Positions 50,501 to 58,034 of a DNA stretch of 64,000 nucleotides are shown one piece after another. Made by a program: the position numbers and the translations under genes. Source of the stretch: Streptomyces sp. 1222.5. Its GTDB lineage: Bacteria > Actinomycetota > Actinomycetes > Streptomycetales > Streptomycetaceae. The notes beneath the pieces are model-generated. The model was given only the letters and a program-made list of their open reading frames with translations. It was not told the origin of the DNA and searched no databases. The stretch lies in assembly GCF_900105245.1 (NCBI RefSeq), contig NZ_FNSZ01000001.1:4402001-4466000 (forward strand), written 5' to 3'. The stretch's first letter is position 1. Each line of letters opens with the position of its first letter.

Positions 50501-51730
50501 CTGGCCGCCGCGAGCGCGGACTCCACCGCGAGCCTGTGGAACGTCGCCGATCCGGCGTCCCCGTCGCAGGTCGGGGAGTCGCTCGCGGGGAGCAGCGGGG
50601 AGATGTACGCCCTGGGGTTCAGCCCCGACGGCCGGACCCTCGCCACCGGCAGCGGGGACGGCAAGGTGCGTCTGTGGTCGGTGCCGGCCACCGACATGGT
50701 CGGCCGGAACGGCGCGTTCCGGCCGGACGGCCGGGTACTGGCCACGGCCGCGCGGGACGGCAGGCTGCGCCTGTGGAACGTGTCCCGTCCGGGCCGGCCG
50801 GTGCCGCTGGGCAAGCCGTTCATGCGGGCCGACGGCGACCAGCGGTCCCTGGTGTTCTCCCCCGACGGCCGCACCCTCGCCGTGCTCACGGGCAAGAAGA
50901 CCGTCCACCTGTGGAAGGTCTCCGCCCCCTCGCACCCGGTCCCCGCCGGGCCGCCCCTGCGGCTGCGCACCCGCTTCATGGGCCCGCACGCGCTGGCGTA
51001 CAGCCCCGACGGGCGCACAATGGCCACCGCCTACGACGACCGCACCATCCGGCTGTGGAACGTCGGCGACCCCGCGCGCCCCGTGCCGCTGGGCGAACCG
51101 CTCACCGGTCACCGCGGCTACGTCAACGCGCTCGCCTTCAGCCCGGACGGGCACACCCTGGCCGGCGGCAGCGCGGACAGCACGATCCGGCTGTGGGACG
51201 TCACCGACCCGTCCCGGCCGGCCCGGACCGGCGTCCCGCTCGACAAGCACACCGGGCCCGTCAACGCGCTCGCCTTCAGCCCGGACGGGCACACCCTGGC
51301 CAGCGGCAGCGACGACGACACGGTCCGGCTGTGGAACGTCACCGACCCGGCCGCCGCGAGCGCGCTGGGCGCACCGCTGACCGGCCACACCGAGGCGGTG
51401 ACGTCCCTGACGTTCGGCTCGCGCGGCCGCACCCTGGCCAGCGGCGGCAACGACAACACCGTCCGGCTTTGGAACGTCTCCCGCCCGTTCGCGGCGACCC
51501 CCATCGGCCAGTCGATGAGCCCCAACGCCAAGACGGGAAACTTCCTTTCCTTCAGCCCGAACAGCCATGTCCTCGGCGTCTCCAGCGGTGCCGACACGGT
51601 CCGCCTGTGGAGCCTGGACGCGGACGCGGCGATCCGGCACATCTGCGCGGTCACCAGGGGCGTTCTGACCCCGGAGAAGTGGCACGAGTACCTTCCCCGC
51701 CTCTCCTACGACCCCCCGTGCGGACGATGA
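47594..51730 (+). CDS. HTH-nSTAND1 NTPase-WD40 repeat protein
   Basis: A 1378-residue multidomain protein. Residues about 15-95 are a helical HTH-like domain (ERLALLYKEAGNPPLKSVAE, RISDWRRARNVPAQF). Residues about 145-560 are an nSTAND1-type NTPase with Walker A at 190-198 (GASGAGKSS) and Walker B VVIVDQFEEAF. A hydrophobic helix lies at about 645-665. From about 719 to 1365 there are 14 WD40 repeats (core FSPDGRTLAS...VRLWDV), enough for two seven-bladed propellers. STAND proteins oligomerise on ligand binding; this one probably senses through the propellers. The start is uncertain: GTG 47594 or TTG 47621, the latter with a stronger ribosome site. Confidence 0.87.
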   Translation: MGGEQRGGTLSSDSGARTAFAERLALLYKEAGNPPLKSVAEAVVRLQRVDERGRPVRVSAQRISDWRRARNVPAQFPALAAVLHILIPEARRQRAAPVSGGLYDLVQWQRLWERALADPVGDRPAPPAEENLRQAPEAPPVAGGVCPYRGLAPYRREDARWFFGRERSTNSLVAQLRAARRTGGLVMLVGASGAGKSSLLNAGLVPALHDGVLDTPSADMADGLVRAPAGALPEDHSADAAAAPCGPVLQLVPGPHPLGELVRRIPDLAPVAADARKAEQEATENPAAPGSDAPRLARAAREAVSAWARREAAPDTRPVVIVDQFEEAFTLCADEADRRTFIQLLAAACTPPAGSPGPAPALVVLGVRADFYEQCLAYRELADALQHRHMVLGPLTSGELREAVNGPAKAVGLELEPGLAELIVREVSADGPRGTHDAGVLPLLSHALLATWQRRKAGRLTLAGYRAAGGIQGAVAATAERAWTGLDPAARTAARGLLLRLVRLGEDTQATRRRGTRRQLAEESTDPGKTEESLEALVRARLVTLDAETVEITHEALLHAWPRLRHWIDDDRNDHLLRQRLEEDGRAWEESARDSALLYRGSRLEQAGSWARSAGDTYLTRGAMEFLAASVRLRRRSVWLRRAAVATLVVLALLAGGSAVIAWQQRDDAVFAQVLAEADRVQRSDPSLAAQLDLVAHELRRDDEGTYSRLISIVNAPLATPLSGHTGAVYLTSFSPDGRTLATASYDRTVRLWNVADPHRPKPLGAPLTGHISWVSSAVFSPDGHTLASAGDDGTIRLWDVTDPAHPVALGRPLTGHTGTIYLAAFSPDGRTLASAGEDHTVRLWDVADPHRPKAVGVLRGHTAAVRSVAFSPDGRTLAAGGDDARILLWDTADPHRPERIRAVLEGHQDIVHSVAFSPDGRTLASGSADDTVRLWDMTDPRRPAALGSPLTGHTGPVWSVAFSPDGGRLAAASADSTASLWNVADPASPSQVGESLAGSSGEMYALGFSPDGRTLATGSGDGKVRLWSVPATDMVGRNGAFRPDGRVLATAARDGRLRLWNVSRPGRPVPLGKPFMRADGDQRSLVFSPDGRTLAVLTGKKTVHLWKVSAPSHPVPAGPPLRLRTRFMGPHALAYSPDGRTMATAYDDRTIRLWNVGDPARPVPLGEPLTGHRGYVNALAFSPDGHTLAGGSADSTIRLWDVTDPSRPARTGVPLDKHTGPVNALAFSPDGHTLASGSDDDTVRLWNVTDPAAASALGAPLTGHTEAVTSLTFGSRGRTLASGGNDNTVRLWNVSRPFAATPIGQSMSPNAKTGNFLSFSPNSHVLGVSSGADTVRLWSLDADAAIRHICAVTRGVLTPEKWHEYLPRLSYDPPCGR

Positions 51731-51801
51731 TCGGCCAACCTCGCTGATTCCCCGCCGACTTGCCCCCACGGACGGCCCAACCTTGTTACCCTTGGCCATG
51801 G

Positions 51802-51848
51802 CCCGATCGCTGGTGCATCCCCCGTCGCCAGCGGTCGGGTCTTTTTTC
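51802..51848 (+). terminator. Rho-independent terminator after the WD40 gene
   Basis: A 12-bp stem (CCCGATCGCTGG / CCAGCGGTCGGG, one wobble) with a 14-base loop, followed by TCTTTTTT. It is on the plus strand, 72 bases past the stop. The minus side faces the serine hydrolase 3' end. Confidence 0.85.
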
Positions 51849-51884
51849 ATGTCCTGAGGCGCGAAGACCGCCCGTGCGGGTCTC

Positions 51885-53513
51885 TCAGCGGCGGAAGGTG
51901 CCAAGACCGTTCGCGTTCAGGTGCTCGACGGTGACGCTCGTGGCGTGGCCGGAGTCCCTGTGGAAGGTGACGCCGGACAGCCCGGCGGCGTTCTCGCCCC
52001 GGGTCCGGTAGCTGAAGGTGTCGCCCGTGTAGTGCGTCAGGCGGAACGACATCTTCTGCGGGCCCAGCGTCATGCTCAGCCGGCCGCCGCTGTCACCGGT
52101 GACGGTGACCGGCCCGAAGTACGGGTTGCCGTAGGTGCCCGTGTAGGTGGTGGCGGCCTTGGCCGGTGCCGCGTCGGCGGGCGGCTCGGCGTAGTTCGTG
52201 GGGGAGGCGCCCGTGTAGGCGGCGGCTTCGACCAGTTTCTTGTAGAAGGCCGCCCAGTCGACCGTCTGCCTGCCGTGGCGGGCGATGTCGAGGAACGCGG
52301 CGGACACCGACTCGGGCACGCCGATGGGCTGCCCGTTGGTCAGCACCACGATGCCGAGCCGTTCGCCGGGCAGCAGGGTCACCTCGGTGGCGGCCCCCAG
52401 GTCGAAGGCGCCGGAATGGTTCAGGCGCAGCGCTCCGCCGTCGTCGTAGCCGACGTTCCAGCCGAGCCCGTACAGGCCCGGTTCGCCCGCCGGTGCGAGC
52501 GGGGCCATGGAGACGGCGTGGGGGATGCGGGTCTGGTCCAGGGCCGCGGAGTCGATCAGTCGCTTCCCGCCGAGCGTGCCGTTGTCCAGCTGCAGGCGCA
52601 TCCACTTGGTGAGGTCGTCGACGGTCGAACTCGCGCCGCCCGCGGGTGCCTGACTGTCGGCGTTCTCGGTGGTGGAGGGTTTCCAGTGGCCGTCGACCTG
52701 GACGTGGGCCGAGGCCTTGTCGGCGGCCTTGTCGTAGTCGGCGCGCCGATAGCTGGAGTGGTTCATCCCGAGCGGCTCGAACAGCGTGTCGGCCGCCAGC
52801 CGCGGCCAGTCCGTCTTCGCCGCGACGGCGACCGCCTCCCCCGCCTCGGTGAAGCCGTAGTTGGTGTAGGCGTAACTCGCCCGGAACGGGGACAGCGGCT
52901 CCAGCCGCAGGTGCCGGAGGATGTAGTCGCGCTGGTAGCCCAGGTCCTCCAGCAGGTCACCGGCATGGTCGGGCAGTCCGCTGCGGTGCGAGAACAGGTC
53001 GGCGACCGTCACGTGCGCGCTCACGTACGGGTCCTTCAGCGCGAAGCCCGGATCATGGCGGACCACGGGGTCGTCCCAGCCGACGGTCTTGTGTCCCACG
53101 ACGCCGGCGACGACGGTGGACGACAGCGGCTTGGACACCGACGCCAGTTGGAAGACGGTCCCGGTGCCGACCTTGGCGCTCCTGCCGACCTCACGGACGC
53201 CGAAGCCCTTGGCGTACACGACCTCGCCCCGGTGGACGACGCCCACGGCGATCCCCGGTACCCCGGTCCGGCGCATCGCGTCCTCCACCAGCCCGTCGAT
53301 CCGGCCGACGGCCGCGTCCACCTGTGCCTGCGTCAGCTGCGGCGGCGGCTGCTTCGGCGGCGTGGGGGCGAGCGACGTGGCAGGCGGACTGCCGGTGGCG
53401 GCGCTCATGCCGGCACACCCCGACAGGACCGCACCGAGCATCCCCAGGCATCCCATGGCCGCACCCGTACGGGCCCGTCGGCGGGGCCGTCTCCCCTGAC
53501 TGTGAGTGGCCAT
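51885..53513 (-). CDS. Lipoprotein serine hydrolase (class C beta-lactamase/DD-peptidase family)
   Basis: A 542-residue exported hydrolase. A lipoprotein signal ends in the lipobox LSGC with Cys33. The catalytic domain (about 65-410) has SVSK (Ser125/Lys128), Tyr in YAYTNYG (YxN motif) and HSGAFDLG as the third motif. The C-terminal 110 residues are a beta-barrel DUF3471-like domain (YTGTYGNPYFGPVTVTGD). Substrates may be peptidoglycan peptides or esters. ATG start; a strong hairpin at 53660-53695 is on its upstream side. Confidence 0.9.
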   Translation of the reverse strand: MATHSQGRRPRRRARTGAAMGCLGMLGAVLSGCAGMSAATGSPPATSLAPTPPKQPPPQLTQAQVDAAVGRIDGLVEDAMRRTGVPGIAVGVVHRGEVVYAKGFGVREVGRSAKVGTGTVFQLASVSKPLSSTVVAGVVGHKTVGWDDPVVRHDPGFALKDPYVSAHVTVADLFSHRSGLPDHAGDLLEDLGYQRDYILRHLRLEPLSPFRASYAYTNYGFTEAGEAVAVAAKTDWPRLAADTLFEPLGMNHSSYRRADYDKAADKASAHVQVDGHWKPSTTENADSQAPAGGASSTVDDLTKWMRLQLDNGTLGGKRLIDSAALDQTRIPHAVSMAPLAPAGEPGLYGLGWNVGYDDGGALRLNHSGAFDLGAATEVTLLPGERLGIVVLTNGQPIGVPESVSAAFLDIARHGRQTVDWAAFYKKLVEAAAYTGASPTNYAEPPADAAPAKAATTYTGTYGNPYFGPVTVTGDSGGRLSMTLGPQKMSFRLTHYTGDTFSYRTRGENAAGLSGVTFHRDSGHATSVTVEHLNANGLGTFRR

Positions 53514-53659
53514 GCTCCGCTCCCCTCGTACTCGAGGCCCGTAGGGGGCCTCGGGGGCACGCCAGCCGTCCGTTCCATACTCGCCGCGGCGGCGGACCGC
53601 GGCACTCGGGCGGCGGCGCGCGGATGAGGGACGCCGTGCGGACGGGTGCGTGCAGACGC

Positions 53660-53695
53660 AAGAGACCCCCGGTCCATGAGGACCGGGGGTCTCTT
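53660..53695. terminator. Bidirectional terminator upstream of serine hydrolase / after P450 remnant
   Basis: A 16-bp perfect stem (AAGAGACCCCCGGTCC and complement) with loop ATGA. It follows the P450 remnant on the minus strand. Confidence 0.8.
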
Positions 53696-53731
53696 CGCAA
53701 TCTGACGGAGGGGACCTGTGCCACGTCCCCT

Positions 53732-54040
53732 CTACGGAGTGAGGCCGTCGATCGCCACGGGAAGGTGGCGGGGGCCTCGCAGGACGGGGTTGAGTCGGTA
53801 TGGCGGGGGGTCCGCCAGCAGCCGGGGGTTCTTGATCCGGCGGAAGAGCTGGGTCAGGGCGATCTGCGCCTCCAGCCGGGCCAGTGGGGCTCCGAAGCAG
53901 TAGTGGATACCGATGTAGAACCCGAGGTGCTGGTTGTCCTCGCGGTCGGGATCGAAGCGGTCGGGGTCATGGAAACGCCGCGGGTCCCGGTTGGCCGAGG
54001 CCAGCATCAGCCAGACCGGCGCGCCCTTGGGAATGGTGGT
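53732..54040 (-). pseudogene. Cytochrome P450 C-terminal remnant
   Basis: About 100 codons match the end of a bacterial P450: TTIPKGAPVWLMLASANRDP, RFHDPDRFDPDR, then the haem loop GFYIGIHYCFGAPLARLE with the Cys ligand, to ATRK-type ending VAIDGLTP. The rest of the roughly 400-residue enzyme (I-helix, ExxR) is absent, and the frame upstream becomes unrelated, so this is a decayed gene. The end coordinate is where similarity is lost. It may once have used the ferredoxin at 45652. Confidence 0.78.
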
Positions 54041-54111
54041 GTCGTTCCGGGGTGATGGTCGGGGACGGGCCGGAGACGCTGCTCGGTCGGTGAGCGGGAA
54101 CGACGCTCCCG

Positions 54112-54330
54112 TCACGATCCGGTGCCGGTGAAAGAGGCCGCAGCGATGATCCGGCCGCGATACCCGCACACCAAGACTCGCTGATCGGTGAGGGTCCCCT
54201 GGGCGATGATCAACCGATCGCCCGACGTGGGCACACCCACCGAGTTGATGTTGCGGGCCGAACTGGTGGGACGCCTTGCTTCCAGGATCAACTCCGCCGG
54301 AGGGCCTGCAAGGTGGGAACCCCGGCCTGT
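54112..54330 (-). pseudogene. Possible remnant of an oxidoreductase C-terminus
   Basis: The minus frame here reads AELILEARRPTSSARNI, then GDRLIIAQGTLTDQRVLVCG and YRGRIIAAASFTGTGS. This faintly resembles the C-terminal domain of FAD-dependent ferredoxin reductases (VVRGD...VYLRDGRVVA pattern). It lacks any FAD/NAD domain. Next to the P450 remnant it suggests a decayed P450-reductase region, but the resemblance is weak. Confidence 0.35.
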
Positions 54331-54426
54331 CGGGCACGTATGGGGCAAGGGGGAGCGGGAAGCAGTGGGCACGCCGGCCGAGCTTCTGGAAGATCCACTC
54401 ATCGGCTGATGTCGGCCGTGGATGTC

Positions 54427-54460
54427 AAAGACCCCCAGCCGGTACCGGCTGGGGGTCTTT
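54427..54460 (-). terminator. Terminator after tRNA-Ile
   Basis: A perfect 16-bp stem (AAAGACCCCCAGCCGG and complement) with a two-base loop, ending in T residues, 8 bases beyond the tRNA 3' end. Confidence 0.8.
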
Positions 54461-54467
54461 TCGCATG

Positions 54468-54541
54468 TGGGGCTAACAGGATTTGAACCTGTGGCCTCAT
54501 CCTTATCAGGGATGCGCTCTAACCAACTGAGCTATAGCCCC
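54468..54541 (-). tRNA. tRNA-Ile (anticodon GAT)
   Basis: A 74-nt tRNA: acceptor GGGGCTA/TAGCCCC, D-arm AGCTCAGTTGGTTAGAGC, anticodon loop CTGATAA (GAT), T-arm ACAGGTTCAAATCCTGT. Its place downstream of gyrA is the conserved actinobacterial order. CCA not encoded. Confidence 0.95.
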
Positions 54542-54653
54542 GCCGCGCTCTGCGGTGTGTGTCCCGCGCGCTGACTCCTGAAGATTAGCGCACGACCACG
54601 TCAGTCCCAAAATCGGTTGTCGGGGGACCGTCAGGCCGGGATTCCGCAGGCCG

Positions 54654-55385
54654 TCACTCGTCCTCGGCCAGGGTCAGCTCGATGCCGCCCACGAAGCCCG
54701 CGGACAGGTTGTAGATGAACGCGCCGAGCGTCGCGAGCGCCGTGGCCAGCACCACGTCGATGACCGAGATGACCGTCGCGAACATCAGGACGTGGGGGAG
54801 AGACAGGAACGCCTGGAGGTCGAAGCCGTTCGCCTCGTTGGATCCGGTCGCCTCCGAGATCGTGCCGCCGACCGTCGAGAAGACACCCATCGCGTCCATG
54901 ACCATCCACAGCACCGCCGAGGCGACGATCGTGCAGATGCCGAGCGCGATGGAGAGCAGGAAGCTGACCTTCATCACCGACCACGGGTCGGCCTTGGCGA
55001 CGCGCAGCCGGGCCTTGCGGGTGCGCGGCGCCGTCTTGGCGCCGGTGCGCGGCCGGCGCACGGCGCCGGCCGGGGCCTGCGCCGGGTAGGCCTGGGGCGG
55101 GTGGTACGGCCCGGCGGGCTGCTCGGGACGCCGCTCCCCGGGCAGTGGGGACGCCTGCTGGCCCTCGGCCGGGCCGGGCTGGGTCTGCGGGCCGCGCGTG
55201 TCCGTCACAGTTCCCCCCTGGGATCCATGCGTGTCGGGTGAGGTCGAGTCGGCCGTGCCTGCGTCGATCTTGCGCAGCTGGGTCGTGTGCGGATCCGCCG
55301 CGCGCGCGGCGGAGCCACGGCCGTCGCCGTCCGTCTCCGTACCCGTGGAGGTACCGGCCGATCCGGCGCCCGTGGCTCCGCTCAC
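54654..55385 (-). CDS. DUF3566 transmembrane protein
   Basis: A 243-residue protein. The first 130 residues are disordered, Pro/Gln/Thr-rich. The C-terminal part is DUF3566 with two or three membrane helices (VSFLLSIALGICTIVASAVLW, FATVISVIDVVLATALATLG). The family is found only downstream of gyrA in actinobacteria and its function is unknown. The GTG start has GAGGAG nine bases upstream, 18 bases after gyrA, so it is likely cotranscribed with gyrBA. Confidence 0.87.
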   Translation of the reverse strand: MSGATGAGSAGTSTGTETDGDGRGSAARAADPHTTQLRKIDAGTADSTSPDTHGSQGGTVTDTRGPQTQPGPAEGQQASPLPGERRPEQPAGPYHPPQAYPAQAPAGAVRRPRTGAKTAPRTRKARLRVAKADPWSVMKVSFLLSIALGICTIVASAVLWMVMDAMGVFSTVGGTISEATGSNEANGFDLQAFLSLPHVLMFATVISVIDVVLATALATLGAFIYNLSAGFVGGIELTLAEDE

Positions 55386-55403
55386 GATGACTCACTCCTC
55401 GTG

Positions 55404-57992
55404 CTACTCGGCCGAGGGCGCCTCACCCTCGTCCGTGCCGGTGGTCGTGGCATCCTCGGCGGTCTCGTCGACGTCGCCGTCGACCTCCTCCGCCTCGCGC
55501 CCCGCCTCGGCGTTACGTGCGATACCGACCACGGCATCGCGCTTGCCCAGGTTGATCAGTTGGACGCCCATGGTGTCACGGCCCGTCTCCCTGACCTCGT
55601 TGACTCGCGTACGAATCACACCGCCGGACAGGGTGATGGCGAGGATTTCGTCGTTCTCCTCGACCACCAGCGCGCCGACGAGCGAGCCGCGGTCCTCCAC
55701 GATCTTGGCGGCCTTGATACCGAGGCCGCCGCGACCCTGGACGCGGTACTCGTCGACGGCGGTCCGCTTCGCGTACCCGCCGTCCGTGGCAGTGAACACG
55801 AACGTACCGGGTCGAACGACATTCATCGAGAGAAGCTCGTCGCCCTCGCGGAAACTCATCCCCTTGACGCCCGAGGTGGCACGGCCCATCGGACGCAGGG
55901 TGTCGTCCGAGGCGGTGAACCTGATCGACTGGGCCTTCCTGCTGATCAGAAGCAGATCGTCGTCGGCCGAGACGAGTTCGGCACCGATCAGTTCGTCATC
56001 GGTTCCGTCCTCGCGCTCCCGCAGATTGATCGCGATGACACCGCCGGAACGGGGCGAATCGTAATCCTTCAGAGGCGTCTTCTTGACCAGGCCGGACTTG
56101 GTGGCCAGGACGAGGTAGGGCACCGCCTCGTAGTCGCGGATCGCGAGGATCTCGGCGATCGCCTCGTCGGGCTGGAAGGCGAGCAGGTTGGCCACGTGCT
56201 GGCCGCGCGCCTCGCGGCCGGCCTCGGGCAGCTCGTACGCCTTCGCCCGGTACACCCGGCCCTTGTTCGTGAAGAACAGCAGCCAGTGGTGCGTGGTGGA
56301 GACGAAGAAGTGGTCGACGATGTCGTCTTCCTTCAGCTTCGTGCCGCGCACGCCCTTGCCGCCGCGCTTCTGCGCCCGGTAGTCGTCCGTCTTCGTCCGC
56401 TTGACGTAACCGCCGCGCGAGACGGTGACGACGATGTCCTCCTCGGCGATCAGGTCCTCGATGGACATGTCGCCCTCGTACGGGATGAGCTTGGTCTTGC
56501 GGTCGTCGCCGTACTTCTCGACGATCGCGGCCAGCTCCTCGCTGACGATCCCGCGCTGGCGCACCGGGGAGGCCAGGATCTGGTTGTACTCGCTGATCTT
56601 CGCCTGGAGCTCGTCGTGCTCCTGGACGATCTTCTGCCGCTCCAGGGCGGCCAGGCGGCGCAGCTGCATCTCCAGGATCGCGTTCGCCTGGATCTCGTCG
56701 ATCTCCAGCAGGCCCATCAGGCCGTTGCGCGCGATCTCGACGGTCTCGCTGCGCCGGATCAGCGCGATGACCTCGTCGATGGCGTCCAGGGCCTTCAGCA
56801 GACCGCGCAGGATGTGCGCGCGCTCCTCGGCCTTGCGCAACCGGAACCGGGTCCGGCGCACGATGACCTCGATCTGGTGCGTCACCCAGTGCCGGATGAA
56901 CGCGTCCAGCGACAGGGTGCGCGGCACGCCGTCGACCAGCGCCAGCATGTTGGCGCCGAAGTTGGTCTGCAGGTCGGTGTGCTTGTACAGGTTGTTCAGG
57001 ACGACCTTGGCGACCGCGTCCCGCTTGAGGACGATCACCAGGCGCTGACCGGTGCGGGACGACGTCTCGTCGCGGACGTCGGCGATGCCGCCGATCTTGC
57101 CGTCCTTCACCAGGTCGGCGATCTTCTGCGCCAGGTTGTCGGGGTTCACCTGGTACGGCAGCTCGGTGACGACCAGGCACTGGCGGCCCTGGATCTCCTC
57201 GACCTCGACCACCGCGCGCATCGTGATCGAACCACGGCCCGTGCGGTAGGCCTCCTCGATGCCCTTGCGGCCCACGACGAGCGCGCCGGTCGGGAAGTCC
57301 GGGCCCTTGATGCGCTCCATGAGCGCGTCCAGCAGCTCCTCGTGCGAGGCCTCGGGGTTCTCCAGGTACCACTGGGCACCGGCCGCGACCTCGCGCAGGT
57401 TGTGCGGCGGGATGTTGGTCGCCATACCGACCGCGATACCGGCCGAACCGTTGATCAGCAGGTTCGGGAAGCGGGCCGGCAGGACGGTCGGCTCCTGGGA
57501 GCGGCCGTCGTAGTTGTCCGTGAAGTCGACGGTCTCCTCGTCGATGTCGCGGACCATCTCCATCGACAGCGGCGCGAGCTTGCACTCGGTGTACCGCATC
57601 GCCGCCGCCGGGTCGTTGCCCGGGGAGCCGAAGTTTCCGTTGGAGTCGACCAGCGGCATCCGCATCGACCACGGCTGGGCGAGGCGCACCAGGGCGTCGT
57701 AGATCGAGGAGTCGCCGTGCGGGTGGTAGTTGCCCATGACGTCGCCGACGACGCGGGCGCACTTGTAGAAGCCGCGCTCGGGGCGGTAGCCGCCGTCGTA
57801 CATCGCGTACAGCACGCGGCGGTGGACGGGCTTGAGACCGTCGCGGACGTCGGGAAGCGCACGGGACACGATGACGGACATCGCGTAGTCCAGGTACGAG
57901 CGCTGCATCTCCGTCTCGAGCCCGACGGGCTCGACACGCATCACGAGTTCGCCGCCCTCTTCAGGGGTGACAGGGGTGTTCTCGTCGGCCAT
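55404..57992 (-). CDS. gyrA: DNA gyrase subunit A
   Basis: An 862-residue type II topoisomerase subunit, the DNA-cleaving half of gyrase. The catalytic Tyr134 lies in AAMRYTECKL. The quinolone-determining region reads YHPHGDSSIYDALVR, with Ser95 and Asp99 at the usual resistance positions and unchanged. The C-terminal domain has the six-bladed wrapping fold (residues about 530-830). The ATG starts 42 bases after gyrB, so the two form an operon. Supercoiling set by this enzyme feeds back on its own transcription in Streptomyces. Confidence 0.98.
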   Translation of the reverse strand: MADENTPVTPEEGGELVMRVEPVGLETEMQRSYLDYAMSVIVSRALPDVRDGLKPVHRRVLYAMYDGGYRPERGFYKCARVVGDVMGNYHPHGDSSIYDALVRLAQPWSMRMPLVDSNGNFGSPGNDPAAAMRYTECKLAPLSMEMVRDIDEETVDFTDNYDGRSQEPTVLPARFPNLLINGSAGIAVGMATNIPPHNLREVAAGAQWYLENPEASHEELLDALMERIKGPDFPTGALVVGRKGIEEAYRTGRGSITMRAVVEVEEIQGRQCLVVTELPYQVNPDNLAQKIADLVKDGKIGGIADVRDETSSRTGQRLVIVLKRDAVAKVVLNNLYKHTDLQTNFGANMLALVDGVPRTLSLDAFIRHWVTHQIEVIVRRTRFRLRKAEERAHILRGLLKALDAIDEVIALIRRSETVEIARNGLMGLLEIDEIQANAILEMQLRRLAALERQKIVQEHDELQAKISEYNQILASPVRQRGIVSEELAAIVEKYGDDRKTKLIPYEGDMSIEDLIAEEDIVVTVSRGGYVKRTKTDDYRAQKRGGKGVRGTKLKEDDIVDHFFVSTTHHWLLFFTNKGRVYRAKAYELPEAGREARGQHVANLLAFQPDEAIAEILAIRDYEAVPYLVLATKSGLVKKTPLKDYDSPRSGGVIAINLREREDGTDDELIGAELVSADDDLLLISRKAQSIRFTASDDTLRPMGRATSGVKGMSFREGDELLSMNVVRPGTFVFTATDGGYAKRTAVDEYRVQGRGGLGIKAAKIVEDRGSLVGALVVEENDEILAITLSGGVIRTRVNEVRETGRDTMGVQLINLGKRDAVVGIARNAEAGREAEEVDGDVDETAEDATTTGTDEGEAPSAE

Positions 57993-58034
57993 TGCTGGTG
58001 AAGATCCTTCCTGGTGCGGTCAGCTGAGACCGAC

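Noticed and set aside
55404..57992. Quinolone-resistance change in GyrA
   Set aside because: The key Ser95 and Asp99 positions hold the usual susceptible residues.
55287..58001. 904-codon plus-strand frame
   Set aside because: Exact antisense of gyrA; no start or ribosome signal and shadow composition.
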